NCBI RefSeq assembly: GCF_002564465.1
Contig: NZ_NUUX01000039.1
Coordinates: forward strand, 40,645 to 104,644
From: Bacillus sp. AFS088145
GTDB lineage: Bacteria; Bacillota; Bacilli; Bacillales; Bacillaceae_G
Direction: 5' to 3'
Length of the DNA: 64,000 bases
Positions 37,053 through 46,518 of the stretch are shown piece after piece. The position numbers and the translations under genes are program-made. Each line of letters opens with the position of its first letter. Position 1 is the stretch's first letter. The notes below the pieces were generated by a model. The model made no database searches. It worked only from the letters and a program-made list of their open reading frames with translations, and had not been told where the DNA came from.

Positions 37053-38755
37053 TATTTCACCCCTTCCATTTCATGAATTCCTTTACCAGGTGGAACCATT
37101 GGTGTAACGATTTCAGCTTGATGAACTCGACAATCAATTAAAACTGGCCCATCAAATTCAATTGCTTCTCTTAATTGACTTTCAACTAAATTTGGATCTG
37201 AGATTGTCATCCCTTTAATACCGTAAGCTTCAGCAAGTTTCGTAAAACTAGGCTGGCAGTCTAATAGAGAACTAGAGAAGCGGTCATTATAAAAAGCTGA
37301 TTGCCACTGTCTTACCATTCCTAAAGCTGCGTTATTTAAAATTAAAATTTTAACTTGTAAATTATGTTCCTTAATCATGCTCAATTCTTGCAATGTCATT
37401 TGGAATCCGGCATCACCTACAATCGCTACAACTAATTCATCAGGCTTTGCAAATTGTGCTCCAATTGCAGCTGGTAAACCAAATCCCATCGTTCCGAGTC
37501 CACCTGAAGTGATCCATTTATGTGGTTCGTCAAAAGGATAATACTGAGCCGCCCACATTTGATGTTGACCTACATCCGTGGAAATCGTCGCTTTCCCATT
37601 TGTAATCGAATGGAGTAAAGTTAAGACAGTTTGTGGTTTAATAACTTCTCTACTCGGTTCATACTGTAAAGGAAAGGCTTCTTTACGACTTTTAAGTAGC
37701 TCTAACCATTCACTATGATCTTGTTTTTCTACTTTTTGTTTTAATAGAACCTTCAGAACTTCCTTAGCACATCCAACGATTGGAATATTTGTCGGGATAA
37801 CTTTGTTTATTTCGGCAGGATCTATATCGATATGTGCTACAATCGCATTTTTAGCAAAGTGTGCTAAATTACCCGTTAACCTATCATCGAATCTTGCTCC
37901 GATGTTAATTAGTAAATCACTTTCATACATTGCCATATTTGCTGTATAAGTTCCGTGCATGCCCCCCATTCCTAGGAATAATTCCTCATTTGCTGGAAAT
38001 CCACCTAGCCCTAAGAGCGTATTTACAACTGGGATATTAAATTTTTTTATAAATTCAGTAAACTCATCAGCTGCTTTTGCATGTAAAATTCCTGCTCCAG
38101 CTAATACGACTGGTTTTTTAGCTTTTTCAATTGCACCAATTAACTTTGTAATTTGAATATAATTTGGTTCATAAGTCGGTTGATAACCTGGTAAATGAAC
38201 TTCTACTTCGTCCTTTTTTACTCCTTTTTCAACCATCATATTTTTTGGTAAATCGATGACAACTGGACCTGGACGGCCTGTAGAAGCAATATGGAATGCT
38301 TCTTTTACGATTTGTGGGACATCTTCAACATTACGCACTTGGTAGTTATGTTTTGTAACTGGCATTGTAATTCCGATCACATCTGCTTCTTGAAATGCAT
38401 CCGTTCCGATTACATTTGTAGCAACCTGACCAGTAAAAACAACTAGTGGTAATGAATCCATCATCGCATCTGCTAAACCAGTCACAACGTTTGTAGCACC
38501 TGGTCCACTTGTTGCGATTACAACTCCTGGTCGACCAGTCACTCGTGCATATCCTTCTGCAGCGTGGATGGCCCCTTGTTCATGTCTTGCTAGAATGTGA
38601 GGAATATCAGCATCATAAAGTGCATCATATAATGGTAATACTGCCCCTCCAGGGTAACCAAAAATCATTTCAACATTTTCATTTTTCAAAGCATCAATTA
38701 GTAAATTTGCACCTGACAATTCTTTTGACAGAGTTCTCATCGAATGATGACTCAT
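37052..38755 (-). CDS. ilvB: Acetolactate synthase large (catalytic) subunit
   Basis: TPP- and FAD-dependent condensation of pyruvate to acetolactate. [20 protein letters not shown] with the nearby [18 protein letters not shown] (activating glutamate), and the TPP/Mg motif [15 protein letters not shown] with [12 protein letters not shown], are clear. I take ATG 38755 ([12 protein letters not shown]), nine bases behind GGAGGGG, giving 567 residues; the frame reaches 13 codons further into the leader but without a ribosome site. First gene of the T-box-controlled operon. Confidence 0.94.
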   Translation of the reverse strand: MSHHSMRTLSKELSGANLLIDALKNENVEMIFGYPGGAVLPLYDALYDADIPHILARHEQGAIHAAEGYARVTGRPGVVIATSGPGATNVVTGLADAMMDSLPLVVFTGQVATNVIGTDAFQEADVIGITMPVTKHNYQVRNVEDVPQIVKEAFHIASTGRPGPVVIDLPKNMMVEKGVKKDEVEVHLPGYQPTYEPNYIQITKLIGAIEKAKKPVVLAGAGILHAKAADEFTEFIKKFNIPVVNTLLGLGGFPANEELFLGMGGMHGTYTANMAMYESDLLINIGARFDDRLTGNLAHFAKNAIVAHIDIDPAEINKVIPTNIPIVGCAKEVLKVLLKQKVEKQDHSEWLELLKSRKEAFPLQYEPSREVIKPQTVLTLLHSITNGKATISTDVGQHQMWAAQYYPFDEPHKWITSGGLGTMGFGLPAAIGAQFAKPDELVVAIVGDAGFQMTLQELSMIKEHNLQVKILILNNAALGMVRQWQSAFYNDRFSSSLLDCQPSFTKLAEAYGIKGMTISDPNLVESQLREAIEFDGPVLIDCRVHQAEIVTPMVPPGKGIHEMEGVK

Positions 38756-38805
38756 TTCTACTTTCCCCTCCATTTTTGGATAAAATTTACCCATTTATTC
38801 GCAAT

Positions 38806-39060
38806 AAAAAAAGCCATAACTCCACACTTCAGCAGATGCTGAAGGGGCGAAAGACTTTTCGCGGTACCACCCTTCTTCTTAGGTTAATAACCTAACTTTG
38901 GGATTTTGGCTAACCAAAATCTGGTTATAACGTGACCAACGTTCAAGCTTACATTACAAATAATTCAGCTTGACACTCAAGAGTGAGTTTCATTAATCAA
39001 GGTCATCGGTTCACACCAGCCACCGACTCTCTGAAGATCCTTTTCATAACTACTTTTCTC
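38806..39060 (-). promoter_or_regulatory. T-box leader, leucine specifier, of ilvB operon
   Basis: On the minus strand the leader starts with AGAGAGTCGGTGGCTGGTG and GAACCGATG, typical stem I distal sequences. GAAACTCACTCTTGAG follows, placing the specifier CTC (Leu) at about 38987-38985. The T-box core AGGGTGGTACCGCG is at 38873-38860, and after it a terminator stem (CTTCAGCATCTGCTGAAG then GGCTTTTTTT) ends near 38807. Uncharged tRNA-Leu is expected to favour the antiterminator and switch on ilvBHC-leuABCD. Confidence 0.9.
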
Positions 39061-39073
39061 TTTCAATGCTTTT

Positions 39074-40741
39074 TCATATTTTTAATATTCCACCTGTATT
39101 AGCAGAAGTAACTAACTTTGCATATCTTGCTAAATAACCCGTTTTAACTTTTGGTTCCTGTAATTTATATGATGATTTACGAGATTCTAATGTTTCGTTT
39201 GAAATTGATAATGTAATACTTCTTGATAAAAGATCGATTATGATTTCATCGCCATCTTCAATATATGCTATTGGTCCACCTTCAGCCGCTTCTGGAGAAA
39301 TATGTCCAATTGCAATTCCTCTAGTAGCTCCTGAAAAACGACCATCTGTAATTAACGCAACTTTTGTTCCTAAGCCTCTTCCAACAATTGATGAAGTTGG
39401 TGCAAGCATTTCAGGCATTCCAGGTCCACCCTTTGGACCCTCATATCGAATGACAACGACATGACCCTCTTTAACGAGACCTTTGTCAATCGCTTCAACA
39501 GCTTCATCGTGTGAGTCAAAACAAATTGCTTCACCAATAAATGTTTGGATTGAAGGGTCAACACCACCTACTTTAATAACTGCTCCGTCGGGGGCTAGAT
39601 TCCCATGTAAGATCGATAATCCGCCTGTTTGTGAATAAGGATTTTCTTTTTTACGAATCACTTCACTATCGGTGATTGTAGCTTCTTGCACATTCTCGAA
39701 TAAAGTTTTTCCCGTAATTGTAATGCGGTCACTATTAATTGCTCCAGGAATGGTAGTAAGTTCTTTAATAATTGCTGGAACACCACCTGCTAAATGAACA
39801 TCATGCATTGAATAGTGCGAAGCAGGACTAATTTTAGATAAATAAGGTACCCTTCTAGCTACGTCATTTATATCCTTTAAGTCGTAATCAACTCCTGCTT
39901 CATTTGCGATGGCCATTAAGTGTAAAACAGTATTTGTCGATCCACCCATTGCCATATCTAGTGCAAATGCATCATCTATTGCCTCTTTTGTAATAATATC
40001 TCTTGGTTTAATATCATTTTCAATACAATCCATTAGATGATAAGCTGCATCACGGATTAACTGATGTCTGTCTTTACTAGTTGCAAGTATTGTTCCGTTA
40101 TATGGTAGTGCTACACCAAGCATCTCCATAATGCAATTCATTGAATTTGCTGTGAACATTCCTGAACATGATCCACATGTAGGACATGCTGACTTTTCAA
40201 TATCGAGTAATTCTTCTACACTCATTTTTCCTGATTTAAAAGCACCTACACCTTCAAATACTGAAGCAAGAGATAGAGCCTTTCCATCTTTAGATAGCCC
40301 ACCTGCCATTGGTCCACCTGATACAAAAACTGCTGGTACATTTGTACGGACAGCTGCCATTAGCATTCCAGGTGTGATTTTATCGCAGTTTGGCATATAA
40401 AATACTCCATCAAACCAATGTGCATTAATGACAGTTTCGGCTGCATCGGCAATGATTTCCCTACTTGGTAAAGAATACCTCATTCCGATATGCCCCATTG
40501 CGATTCCATCATCGACACCAATCGTATTAAACTCAAATGGAACTCCGCCAGCATCGCGAATCGCTTGTTTTACAACATCAGCCATTTCCCTTAAATGAAT
40601 ATGACCTGGAACAATATCAATATATGAATTACAAATCGCTATAAATGGTTTATTAAAATCTTCCTCTTTTACACCTGCCGCTAATAATAAGCTACGATGC
40701 GGCGCACGGTCGATTCCTTTTTTGATCATGTCACTTCGCAC
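39074..40741 (-). CDS. ilvD: Dihydroxy-acid dehydratase
   Basis: Iron-sulfur enzyme dehydrating 2,3-dihydroxy-3-methylbutanoate and its homologue. Cluster cysteines lie in [12 protein letters not shown]-adjacent N-terminal sequence (AICNSY), [13 protein letters not shown] and [17 protein letters not shown]; the C-terminal part has [12 protein letters not shown] and [16 protein letters not shown] with the catalytic serine. 555 residues, full length. It is seven bases downstream of ilvE in the same unit. The T-box leader of the next operon starts within about 15 bases of its stop, so the ilvB promoter must overlap ilvD's 3' end. Confidence 0.95.
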   Translation of the reverse strand: MRSDMIKKGIDRAPHRSLLLAAGVKEEDFNKPFIAICNSYIDIVPGHIHLREMADVVKQAIRDAGGVPFEFNTIGVDDGIAMGHIGMRYSLPSREIIADAAETVINAHWFDGVFYMPNCDKITPGMLMAAVRTNVPAVFVSGGPMAGGLSKDGKALSLASVFEGVGAFKSGKMSVEELLDIEKSACPTCGSCSGMFTANSMNCIMEMLGVALPYNGTILATSKDRHQLIRDAAYHLMDCIENDIKPRDIITKEAIDDAFALDMAMGGSTNTVLHLMAIANEAGVDYDLKDINDVARRVPYLSKISPASHYSMHDVHLAGGVPAIIKELTTIPGAINSDRITITGKTLFENVQEATITDSEVIRKKENPYSQTGGLSILHGNLAPDGAVIKVGGVDPSIQTFIGEAICFDSHDEAVEAIDKGLVKEGHVVVIRYEGPKGGPGMPEMLAPTSSIVGRGLGTKVALITDGRFSGATRGIAIGHISPEAAEGGPIAYIEDGDEIIIDLLSRSITLSISNETLESRKSSYKLQEPKVKTGYLARYAKLVTSANTGGILKI

Positions 40742-40747
40742 AATTTA

Positions 40748-41638
40748 TCACCCTTGTTTTACGTAAATTTTTTCTCCATCTTCAACTACTAATTGACGAA
40801 ATGCTTTTAATAATCTTTGTGTATTTGGTCCTGGTTTTCCATCACCAATCACTCGTCCATCTACCTTAGATACGCCAATTACTTCAGCTGCTGTTCCTGT
40901 TAAGAAAACCTCATCGGCAATATAAACATCATGTCTAGTGAACAATTTTTCCTCAACTTCGTAACCTAATGTGTCACCTAATTCCATAATTGCATTTCGA
41001 GTAATTCCTTCTAATGCACCTGCTGAACTCGGTGGAGTAATTAACTTATTCCCTTTTACTAAAAAGACATTATCTCCTGAACCTTCAGCTACAAAGCCTT
41101 GATCGTTTAGCATTAATGCTTCTTGAACACCAGCTAATTTCGCTTCAATTTTTACTAATATGTTATTTAAGTAATTTAAAGATTTAATTTGTGGATTTAA
41201 TACATCACTTCGATTTCTTCTCGTTGCTACTGTTACAATTTCCATACCATTTTCGTATAGTTCTTGTGGGAACAGTGCTAGTTGTTCTGCAATGACAACA
41301 ACATTTGCTCTTGGACAAGAAGTTGGATCTAATCCAAGATTTCCTTCACCTCTTGAGACGACGAGTCGAATATAACCACTATGTAAATTATTTCGATTTA
41401 CTGTATCAACAACAATTTGTGTTAACTCTTCTAAAGAATAAGGAATCGTTAATAAAATTGATTTTGCTGATTCATATAATCGAATGAGATGTTCTTTTAA
41501 GCGAAATACATTGCCATCGTAAACGCGAATCCCTTCGAATACTCCATCTCCATATAGATATCCATGATCATATACAGAAACTTTAGCATCTTGTTTTTGA
41601 ACGAATTCACCATTTAAAAAAATCTGTTGCTCTGTCAC
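40748..41638 (-). CDS. ilvE: Branched-chain amino acid aminotransferase
   Basis: Class-IV PLP aminotransferase making valine, isoleucine and leucine. VYDHGYLYGDGVFEGIRVY, the PLP lysine in IKSLNYLNNILVKIEA, and LNDQGFVAEGSGDNVFLVK are typical; 296 residues. The start is GTG 41638, seven bases behind AGGAGG. It forms a two-gene operon with ilvD and has a sigma-A promoter at 41675-41703 with a CodY-like box just upstream. Confidence 0.93.
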   Translation of the reverse strand: MTEQQIFLNGEFVQKQDAKVSVYDHGYLYGDGVFEGIRVYDGNVFRLKEHLIRLYESAKSILLTIPYSLEELTQIVVDTVNRNNLHSGYIRLVVSRGEGNLGLDPTSCPRANVVVIAEQLALFPQELYENGMEIVTVATRRNRSDVLNPQIKSLNYLNNILVKIEAKLAGVQEALMLNDQGFVAEGSGDNVFLVKGNKLITPPSSAGALEGITRNAIMELGDTLGYEVEEKLFTRHDVYIADEVFLTGTAAEVIGVSKVDGRVIGDGKPGPNTQRLLKAFRQLVVEDGEKIYVKQG

Positions 41639-41674
41639 GGTTAATCCTCCTCAAGAGTTAAAATATTTGTACTT

Positions 41675-41720
41675 ACTTTATTCCAATCTACTAAATAAAT
41701 CAATAAGTTTTTAGAAAATT
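41675..41720 (-). promoter_or_regulatory. ilvE promoter with CodY-like box
   Basis: On the minus strand TTGATT (41703-41698) and TAAAGT (41680-41675) are 17 bases apart. Immediately upstream, 41706-41720 reads AATTTTCTAAAAACT, two mismatches from the CodY consensus AATTTTCWGAAAATT. CodY repression of ilv genes by branched-chain amino acids is established in Bacillus; this particular site is inferred. Confidence 0.65.
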
Positions 41721-41865
41721 TAAAATTCACATTTTATTCAAATGTTGTACAAATATTGGTAAATCAACAATGAAAACCTTTACATTTTTTTAAAATAATT
41801 TTTCGACAAAATTCTACCCTTGAAAAATCTTTTTAAAAGGATTATCATATGATTACTTTATACAG

Positions 41866-41880
41866 AATTTTCTGTAAATT
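41866..41880. promoter_or_regulatory. CodY-like box upstream of 62-residue protein gene
   Basis: AATTTTCTGTAAATT has a single mismatch to AATTTTCWGAAAATT. It ends 20 bases before the plus-strand ATG at 41901 and about 230 bases upstream of ilvE, so it could control either unit. Confidence 0.55.
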
Positions 41881-41900
41881 AAAATCGGAGGCGAGTAAAA

Positions 41901-42089
41901 ATGGCTACTTTACAAATTAATGGGACTGTTAACGAAATCAATGAAGTGTTGAAAGTAATGAGTAATCATTTTGACATTCAGATTAAAGACGAAAAATCCG
42001 ATCAGGAGTATTCAGTAGATTTCTCTTATGAAGAATGGGAAAATGATTCTTTTGTAAGTGAGATGTTAACAGGAGCCTATAATGATTAA
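41901..42089 (+). CDS. Small acidic protein of unknown function
   Basis: 62 residues from ATG 41901, preceded by CGGAGGCGAG. The product MATLQINGTVNEINEV, then a short amphipathic helix, then an acidic tail (YEEWENDSFVSEML) has no membrane segment and no recognised domain. It is divergent from ilvE with CodY-like sites between, so it may be regulated with branched-chain amino acid status. A strong terminator follows within 35 bases. Confidence 0.6.
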   Translation: MATLQINGTVNEINEVLKVMSNHFDIQIKDEKSDQEYSVDFSYEEWENDSFVSEMLTGAYND

Positions 42090-42118
42090 ACATTAAAATT
42101 CTTATCGTGTGATAACAA

Positions 42119-42156
42119 AAAGAGGGTAGCCGATTATTTAGGCAACCCTCTTTTTT
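42119..42156 (+). terminator. Terminator of the 62-residue protein gene
   Basis: AGAGGGTAGCC and GGCAACCCTCT pair around ten bases and are followed by six T residues. The phased repeat array starts 20 bases further on. Confidence 0.85.
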
Positions 42157-42175
42157 ATTAGTTGGTCTGAAGTGG

Positions 42176-42390
42176 TGCAAATAGACGGCCGACTGCAAAT
42201 AAGTCTTAGTTGAGTGCAAATAAAGGATCTGTCTGTGCAATTAAGGGATGAAAAGCTGTAAATAAACGGTGGAGTGCAATTAAGGGATCCGTCAGGTGCA
42301 ATTAAGGGATGAAAAGCTGCAAATAAACGGCGAACTGCAAATAAAATTAATGAATCTGCAATTAAATCTAGCAAAAGTGCAATTTAAGAT
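42176..42390 (+). repeat. Phased TGCAA array, eleven units at 18/21 bp
   Basis: TGCAA (once TGTAA) begins at 42176, 42194, 42215, 42236, 42257, 42275, 42297, 42318, 42336, 42357 and 42378. Spacings are 18, 21, 21, 21, 18, 22, 21, 18, 21, 21. Units alternate between TGCAAATAA- and TGCAATTAAGGG-type heads; two longer blocks (TGCAATTAAGGGATGAAAAG followed by C) are repeated 61 bases apart. Read in one frame the units give (V/L)Q(I/L) plus four or five residues, but in-frame stops and one shift break it, so present coding is unlikely. Confidence 0.8.
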
Positions 42391-42573
42391 ACAAAATTCC
42401 CCCTACAAGTTAAGGTATTTCATCCCAAAAACTGTACATATGTTCATACACTTTAAAAGAAAACTAGCAATTTCCCACTAATTCTATCTATATCGAATAA
42501 AAAATCGCTACGAATCTGCTAAAAATATAAATTGTGATAGATCAGAGCTTTACGTTCAAACATATTACAACAA

Positions 42574-42617
42574 AAAAGGACCGCTTTGATCAGTTCCCCT
42601 GACCAATAAGACAGTCC
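42574..42617 (-). terminator. Terminator of opuF operon
   Basis: On the minus strand GGAC...TTGGTCAG pairs with CTGATCAA...GTCC, with a small bulge, and is followed by six T residues, just past the stop at 42625. Confidence 0.75.
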
Positions 42618-42624
42618 ATTTCGT

Positions 42625-44151
42625 TTATTTTAGCAAACCCTCATCCTTCAAAAACTCTCTAGCAACACTTTCGGCAGATTTTCCTCCAACATTTACTTTA
42701 TAATTCATTTCTCGCATTTCATCATCCGTTATTTTATTTTTTAATTTATTTAATATAATTTTGACTTCTGGATATTTTTTAAGTGTTTCTTTTCTCAGTA
42801 GAGGTGCACATTGATATGGTGGGAATAAATTTTTATCATCGATTAACACTTTCATGTTATAACTTTGGAGCTCACTGTCAGTTGAATACGCGTCGATTAT
42901 TGAGAGATCGCCCGATTGAATTGCGTCATATCGCAATTTTGGCTCCATCGTTTTTAAATTTTGGAACTTCAATCCATATAATTTTTGTAATCCTAAATAT
43001 CCGTCTTCACGATCTGTAAATTCTAACGTGAAACCTGCTTTTAACTGATTTTCTACTTTGGTTGCATTTGAAATTGTTTCGATTCCAAATTGTTTTGAAA
43101 TGTGTTCAGGAACAGCTAATGCATAAGTGTCATTAAATTTCATAGGTTCCAAATAGCTCAAATTATACTTTTTTGCTAAACCTTCAGCAGCTTGTTCATA
43201 TACTGCATTTGCATCATTACTAGCAGCCTTTTCTTTCAAAAAAGTTGAAATGACCGTACCTGTATATTCTGGATAAATATCAATGTCACCTTTTTTTAAT
43301 GCATTAAATACAAATGTTGTTTTACCAAAATTGGGCTTAACTTCAACGTTTAGATTCGTTTCATCCTCAATCATTAATTTATACATATTCATTATAATTT
43401 CTGGTTCAGCACCTAATTTTCCAGCAATCACTAGATCCGTTTTATTCCAAGATTTAATTGTTAATGGAGAAAATAATAATGCTAATAAAATAAAACTAGC
43501 AGTTATTATTCTTAATGAAAAACTCTTAAAACTCCTCTTCTCTATTAATATTAAAATAAAATCAAATATAATGGCTAAAAGTGCAGATGGTATTGCCCCT
43601 ATAATGATTAAATTCATATCGTTTCGGTCGATTCCTAATAATATTAAACTACCTAAACCTCCAGCTCCTATTAAGGCAGCGATTGTTGCAGTTCCAACAA
43701 TTATGACCATCGCAGTTCGAATTCCCGCCATCATAATTGGTAATGCTAATGGTAATTCAACCTTAAAAAGTCTTTGTCTACCGTTCATCCCTAACCCAGT
43801 TGCTGCTTCTAATAGGATCGGATCGATCTCCTTAATTCCGGTATATGTATTTCGCAAAATCGGCAATAATGCATAAACACTTAACGCAATTACTGCTGGA
43901 ATCTTTCCAATACCAACCAATGGTATTAAAATCCCTAACAGTGCCAATGAAGGAATCGTTTGAATAACTGCTGTCGTTCCAATTACAAATTCAGAGAGAA
44001 CTTTCTTCCTCGTTAAGTAAATTCCAATTGGGACAGCTATAATTATTGCAATAATTAGTGCAAATACTGAAATTTGAATATGCTCTAACAAAGCAGTTAA
44101 TAATTGCTCTTTTCTATTTGCAAGAGTCGTTGTAAATGAAGTGAGAATCAT
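42625..44151 (-). CDS. opuFB: OpuF-type transporter, permease fused to substrate-binding domain
   Basis: ABC importer subunit for a compatible solute such as glycine betaine. The N-terminal 210 residues are the permease (ISVFALIIAIIIAVPIGIYL; the EAA-like loop EAATGLGMNGRQRLFKVELP), and from about 230 to 508 follows a complete OpuAC/ProX-type binding domain: DLVIAGKLGAEPEIIMNMYK, DIYPEYTGTVISTFL, YALAVPEHIS. The joining helix (about 210-226) leaves the binding domain outside. Such fusions are the hallmark of OpuF. The gene is one base downstream of the ATPase gene. Ligand cannot be fixed from sequence. Confidence 0.85.
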   Translation of the reverse strand: MILTSFTTTLANRKEQLLTALLEHIQISVFALIIAIIIAVPIGIYLTRKKVLSEFVIGTTAVIQTIPSLALLGILIPLVGIGKIPAVIALSVYALLPILRNTYTGIKEIDPILLEAATGLGMNGRQRLFKVELPLALPIMMAGIRTAMVIIVGTATIAALIGAGGLGSLILLGIDRNDMNLIIIGAIPSALLAIIFDFILILIEKRSFKSFSLRIITASFILLALLFSPLTIKSWNKTDLVIAGKLGAEPEIIMNMYKLMIEDETNLNVEVKPNFGKTTFVFNALKKGDIDIYPEYTGTVISTFLKEKAASNDANAVYEQAAEGLAKKYNLSYLEPMKFNDTYALAVPEHISKQFGIETISNATKVENQLKAGFTLEFTDREDGYLGLQKLYGLKFQNLKTMEPKLRYDAIQSGDLSIIDAYSTDSELQSYNMKVLIDDKNLFPPYQCAPLLRKETLKKYPEVKIILNKLKNKITDDEMREMNYKVNVGGKSAESVAREFLKDEGLLK

Positions 44152-44152
44152 C

Positions 44153-44905
44153 TTATATTCCCTCCTTTACAACAGCTTTACCACGATAATTGTCGATAAA
44201 TTGATCAACAAAAGGATTGACTGGATTATTTAAAATTTCATCCTTCGTACCTACTTGAATTAGTTCACCATCGTGCATGATCCCGATTCGGTCTCCTAAA
44301 TAAAATGCCTCGTCTAAATCATGAGTAACAAAAAGAATCGTTTTATTAATCTTAGTTTTTAATTGCTTCAGGTCCTTTTGTAATTGTAATCTTGTAATCG
44401 GATCTAATGCACTGAATGGTTCGTCCATTAATAATAAGTTTGGATCCCCTGCTAAAGCCCTCGCTACACCTACCCGCTGTTGTTGGCCACCAGATAATTC
44501 TGAAATTTGTCTTTTACTAAATTCCAAAGGATTTAATTTTACTAATTCTAATAATTCTCGAGTGCGTTCTTTTATTTGTGCTTTGTTCCATTTTTTTAAT
44601 TCTGGTACGATTGAAATATTTTCTTCAACATTCAAATGGGGAAATAGTGCAATCTGTTGAAGTACATATCCAAACTCTCTCCGCAGCTTATGCTCATCAT
44701 AATCTTTAATGTTTTTATCGTTATAAAAAATTTCACCGTCAGTTGGTTTAATTAATCTATTTATTAATTTAATTGTTGTTGTTTTTCCACAGCCACTTGG
44801 GCCAATTAAAACAAAGCATTCACCTGATTGAATTGAAAAAGATAAATCCTGAACTGCAATTTTTCCATTGGAAAACCTAAAAGATATATCTTGAAATTGG
44901 ATCAT
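44153..44905 (-). CDS. opuFA: OpuF-type ABC transporter ATPase
   Basis: Cytoplasmic ATPase of the solute importer. Walker A GPSGCGKTTTIKLINRL, signature LSGGQQQRVGVARALA and Walker B LLLMDEPFSALDPITR are perfect; the switch histidine is in FVTHDLDEA. At 250 residues it lacks the C-terminal CBS domains seen in OpuA/OpuC ATPases (which are near 380-420), as expected for OpuF. First of two genes; start ATG after GGGAGGAC. Confidence 0.87.
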   Translation of the reverse strand: MIQFQDISFRFSNGKIAVQDLSFSIQSGECFVLIGPSGCGKTTTIKLINRLIKPTDGEIFYNDKNIKDYDEHKLRREFGYVLQQIALFPHLNVEENISIVPELKKWNKAQIKERTRELLELVKLNPLEFSKRQISELSGGQQQRVGVARALAGDPNLLLMDEPFSALDPITRLQLQKDLKQLKTKINKTILFVTHDLDEAFYLGDRIGIMHDGELIQVGTKDEILNNPVNPFVDQFIDNYRGKAVVKEGI

Positions 44906-45116
44906 TCTAGTCCTCCCTTAAAAAAGCCTATAAGTATATATAGTTAAAGGACAAGTTTACTTATGCTTTAAGAAATAAAAATTAGGACAAAAGAAATTTT
45001 TTTTCATTCTATATGAAAATTGTAAGAATTTTAGAAGATTTTGTAGTAAATAGGATTGTTTTTTGATAGAATGAGAAAATCATTTTTAAAAAACAACTAT
45101 GTTTGAGGTGAATTAT

Positions 45117-46451
45117 TTGAATACTTTAACAAAAAAAGAAATACTGTTTATTGGATTTATGTTATTTTCTATGTTATTTGGTGCTGGTAATTTAATTTTC
45201 CCAGCATACATCGGACAAGCAGCCGGAGAGAATGTATGGCAAGCAATTATTGGATTTATTATTTCGGATGCAGGCATTGCGATTTTAGCATTTATAGCAA
45301 TCGCAAAATCCGGTAATTTTGATACGCTTGTAAAGAGAGTACATCCTATTTTTGCGCTTCTCTTCCCGATGGCAATCTACTTGTCAATCGGACCTGGCCT
45401 TGCAATTCCACGAGCTAGTAGTCTGGCATATGAAATGGGAGTTAAACCATTTTTGTCCGAAGGTTTGGCTATTTCGCCAATAGGACTATTAATTTATACG
45501 ATTGTGTTTTTTAGTATCGTTTATTGGTTTGCTAAATCACCTTCAAAATTAGTTGACAGATTCGGTAAAATTTTAACTCCAGCTTTACTAATCTTAATTT
45601 TTATTGTTTTTATCAAAACAATGTTTACAGATTTATCTAGTTTTAAGGATGCATCCTTAACATACAAATCTAATCCTGTCTCACAGGGAATTTTAGATGG
45701 CTATCAAACAATGGATGGGATTTGCGCATTAATCTACGGGATTGTTTTCATCAATATTTTTCAAAGATTAAATGTTACAAAGCAAAAATTACAAATTAAG
45801 TATTTAATTATTTTCGGTTTAATTTGTGCATTATTATTATCGATGACTTATTTTATAATTGGCTACTTAGGTGCCTCAGCAACGATTACTGGACAAATTG
45901 ACAATGGAGCAATCGTCTTAACAACAGTAATGAATCAATTATTCGGCAATGGTGGAACGATTGTTTTAGGACTTATTTTTACACTTGCATGTTTAAGTGT
46001 TTGTATTGGTTTAATCACATCATGTTCTCAATATTTTAATAGTATTTTCCCTAAATTGTCTTATAAAAAATGGGCAATCTTATTATGTTTTGTTAGTGGA
46101 TTCGTAGCAAATTTAGGACTTACGCAAATATTAAAAGTATCTGTTCCAATATTAGGACTTTTATATCCAGTGGCAATTGCGCTGATTGTACTAGCACTTT
46201 TACATGATCAATTACCATTTAAAGGTAGACCTGTTTATTTAATAACAATTTTATTTGTTGGAATTTATAGCTTAATCGAGATTATCAATTCATCATTTTT
46301 AAATAACGGACTAAATGAATTATTATCGATTGTTCCGATGCAAGAAAAAGGATTCGGTTGGGTAATACCTGGTTTAATCGGTTTTGTAATTGGATGTATG
46401 ATGGAAAAGTTTTTCGTTAAAGAAAATACTGAACTAAAGAACGCAGCATAA
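45117..46451 (+). CDS. brnQ: Branched-chain amino acid transporter BrnQ
   Basis: Sodium-coupled carrier importing Leu, Ile and Val. About 12 helices; FIGFMLFSMLFGAGNLIFPAYIGQ near the N-terminus, then YLSIGPGLAIPRASSLAYE and FVSGFVANLGL are family marks. I take TTG 45117 (MNTLTKKEILF) because GAGGTG lies nine bases before it; the frame reaches six codons further. About 444 residues. It lies close to the ilv-leu operons, so import and synthesis are grouped. A terminator follows at once. Confidence 0.92.
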   Translation: MNTLTKKEILFIGFMLFSMLFGAGNLIFPAYIGQAAGENVWQAIIGFIISDAGIAILAFIAIAKSGNFDTLVKRVHPIFALLFPMAIYLSIGPGLAIPRASSLAYEMGVKPFLSEGLAISPIGLLIYTIVFFSIVYWFAKSPSKLVDRFGKILTPALLILIFIVFIKTMFTDLSSFKDASLTYKSNPVSQGILDGYQTMDGICALIYGIVFINIFQRLNVTKQKLQIKYLIIFGLICALLLSMTYFIIGYLGASATITGQIDNGAIVLTTVMNQLFGNGGTIVLGLIFTLACLSVCIGLITSCSQYFNSIFPKLSYKKWAILLCFVSGFVANLGLTQILKVSVPILGLLYPVAIALIVLALLHDQLPFKGRPVYLITILFVGIYSLIEIINSSFLNNGLNELLSIVPMQEKGFGWVIPGLIGFVIGCMMEKFFVKENTELKNAA

Positions 46452-46467
46452 TTCTATGCTAAAAAAT

Positions 46468-46513
46468 AAAGAGCGACTCATTAGTCTAAGCACTCACTGA
46501 GATCGCTCTTTTT
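46468..46513. terminator. Terminator between brnQ and lactate-oxidase-like gene
   Basis: AAAGAGCGA and TCGCTCTTT pair with a longer loop, followed by TTTTAATTTTT on the plus strand; A-rich sequence on the other side lets it work for the minus-strand gene as well. Confidence 0.75.
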
Positions 46514-46518
46514 AATTT

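Noticed and set aside
38509-38895. 128-residue plus-strand ORF over ilvB start and T-box
   Set aside because: Antisense to ilvB and the structured leader; no translation signals.
42176-42390. CRISPR array
   Set aside because: The repeated part is only about 5-10 bases, spacings are 18-22 bp, the fillers are partly similar, and no cas gene is near.
42296-42481. 61-residue ORF starting in the repeat array
   Set aside because: It has no ribosome site, and the repeated (L/V)Q(I/L) pattern comes from the DNA repeat; the same frame is broken by stops upstream.
43283-43876. 197-residue plus-strand ORF opposite opuFB
   Set aside because: Antisense shadow of a clear permease gene; no ribosome site and low-complexity composition mirroring the membrane helices.
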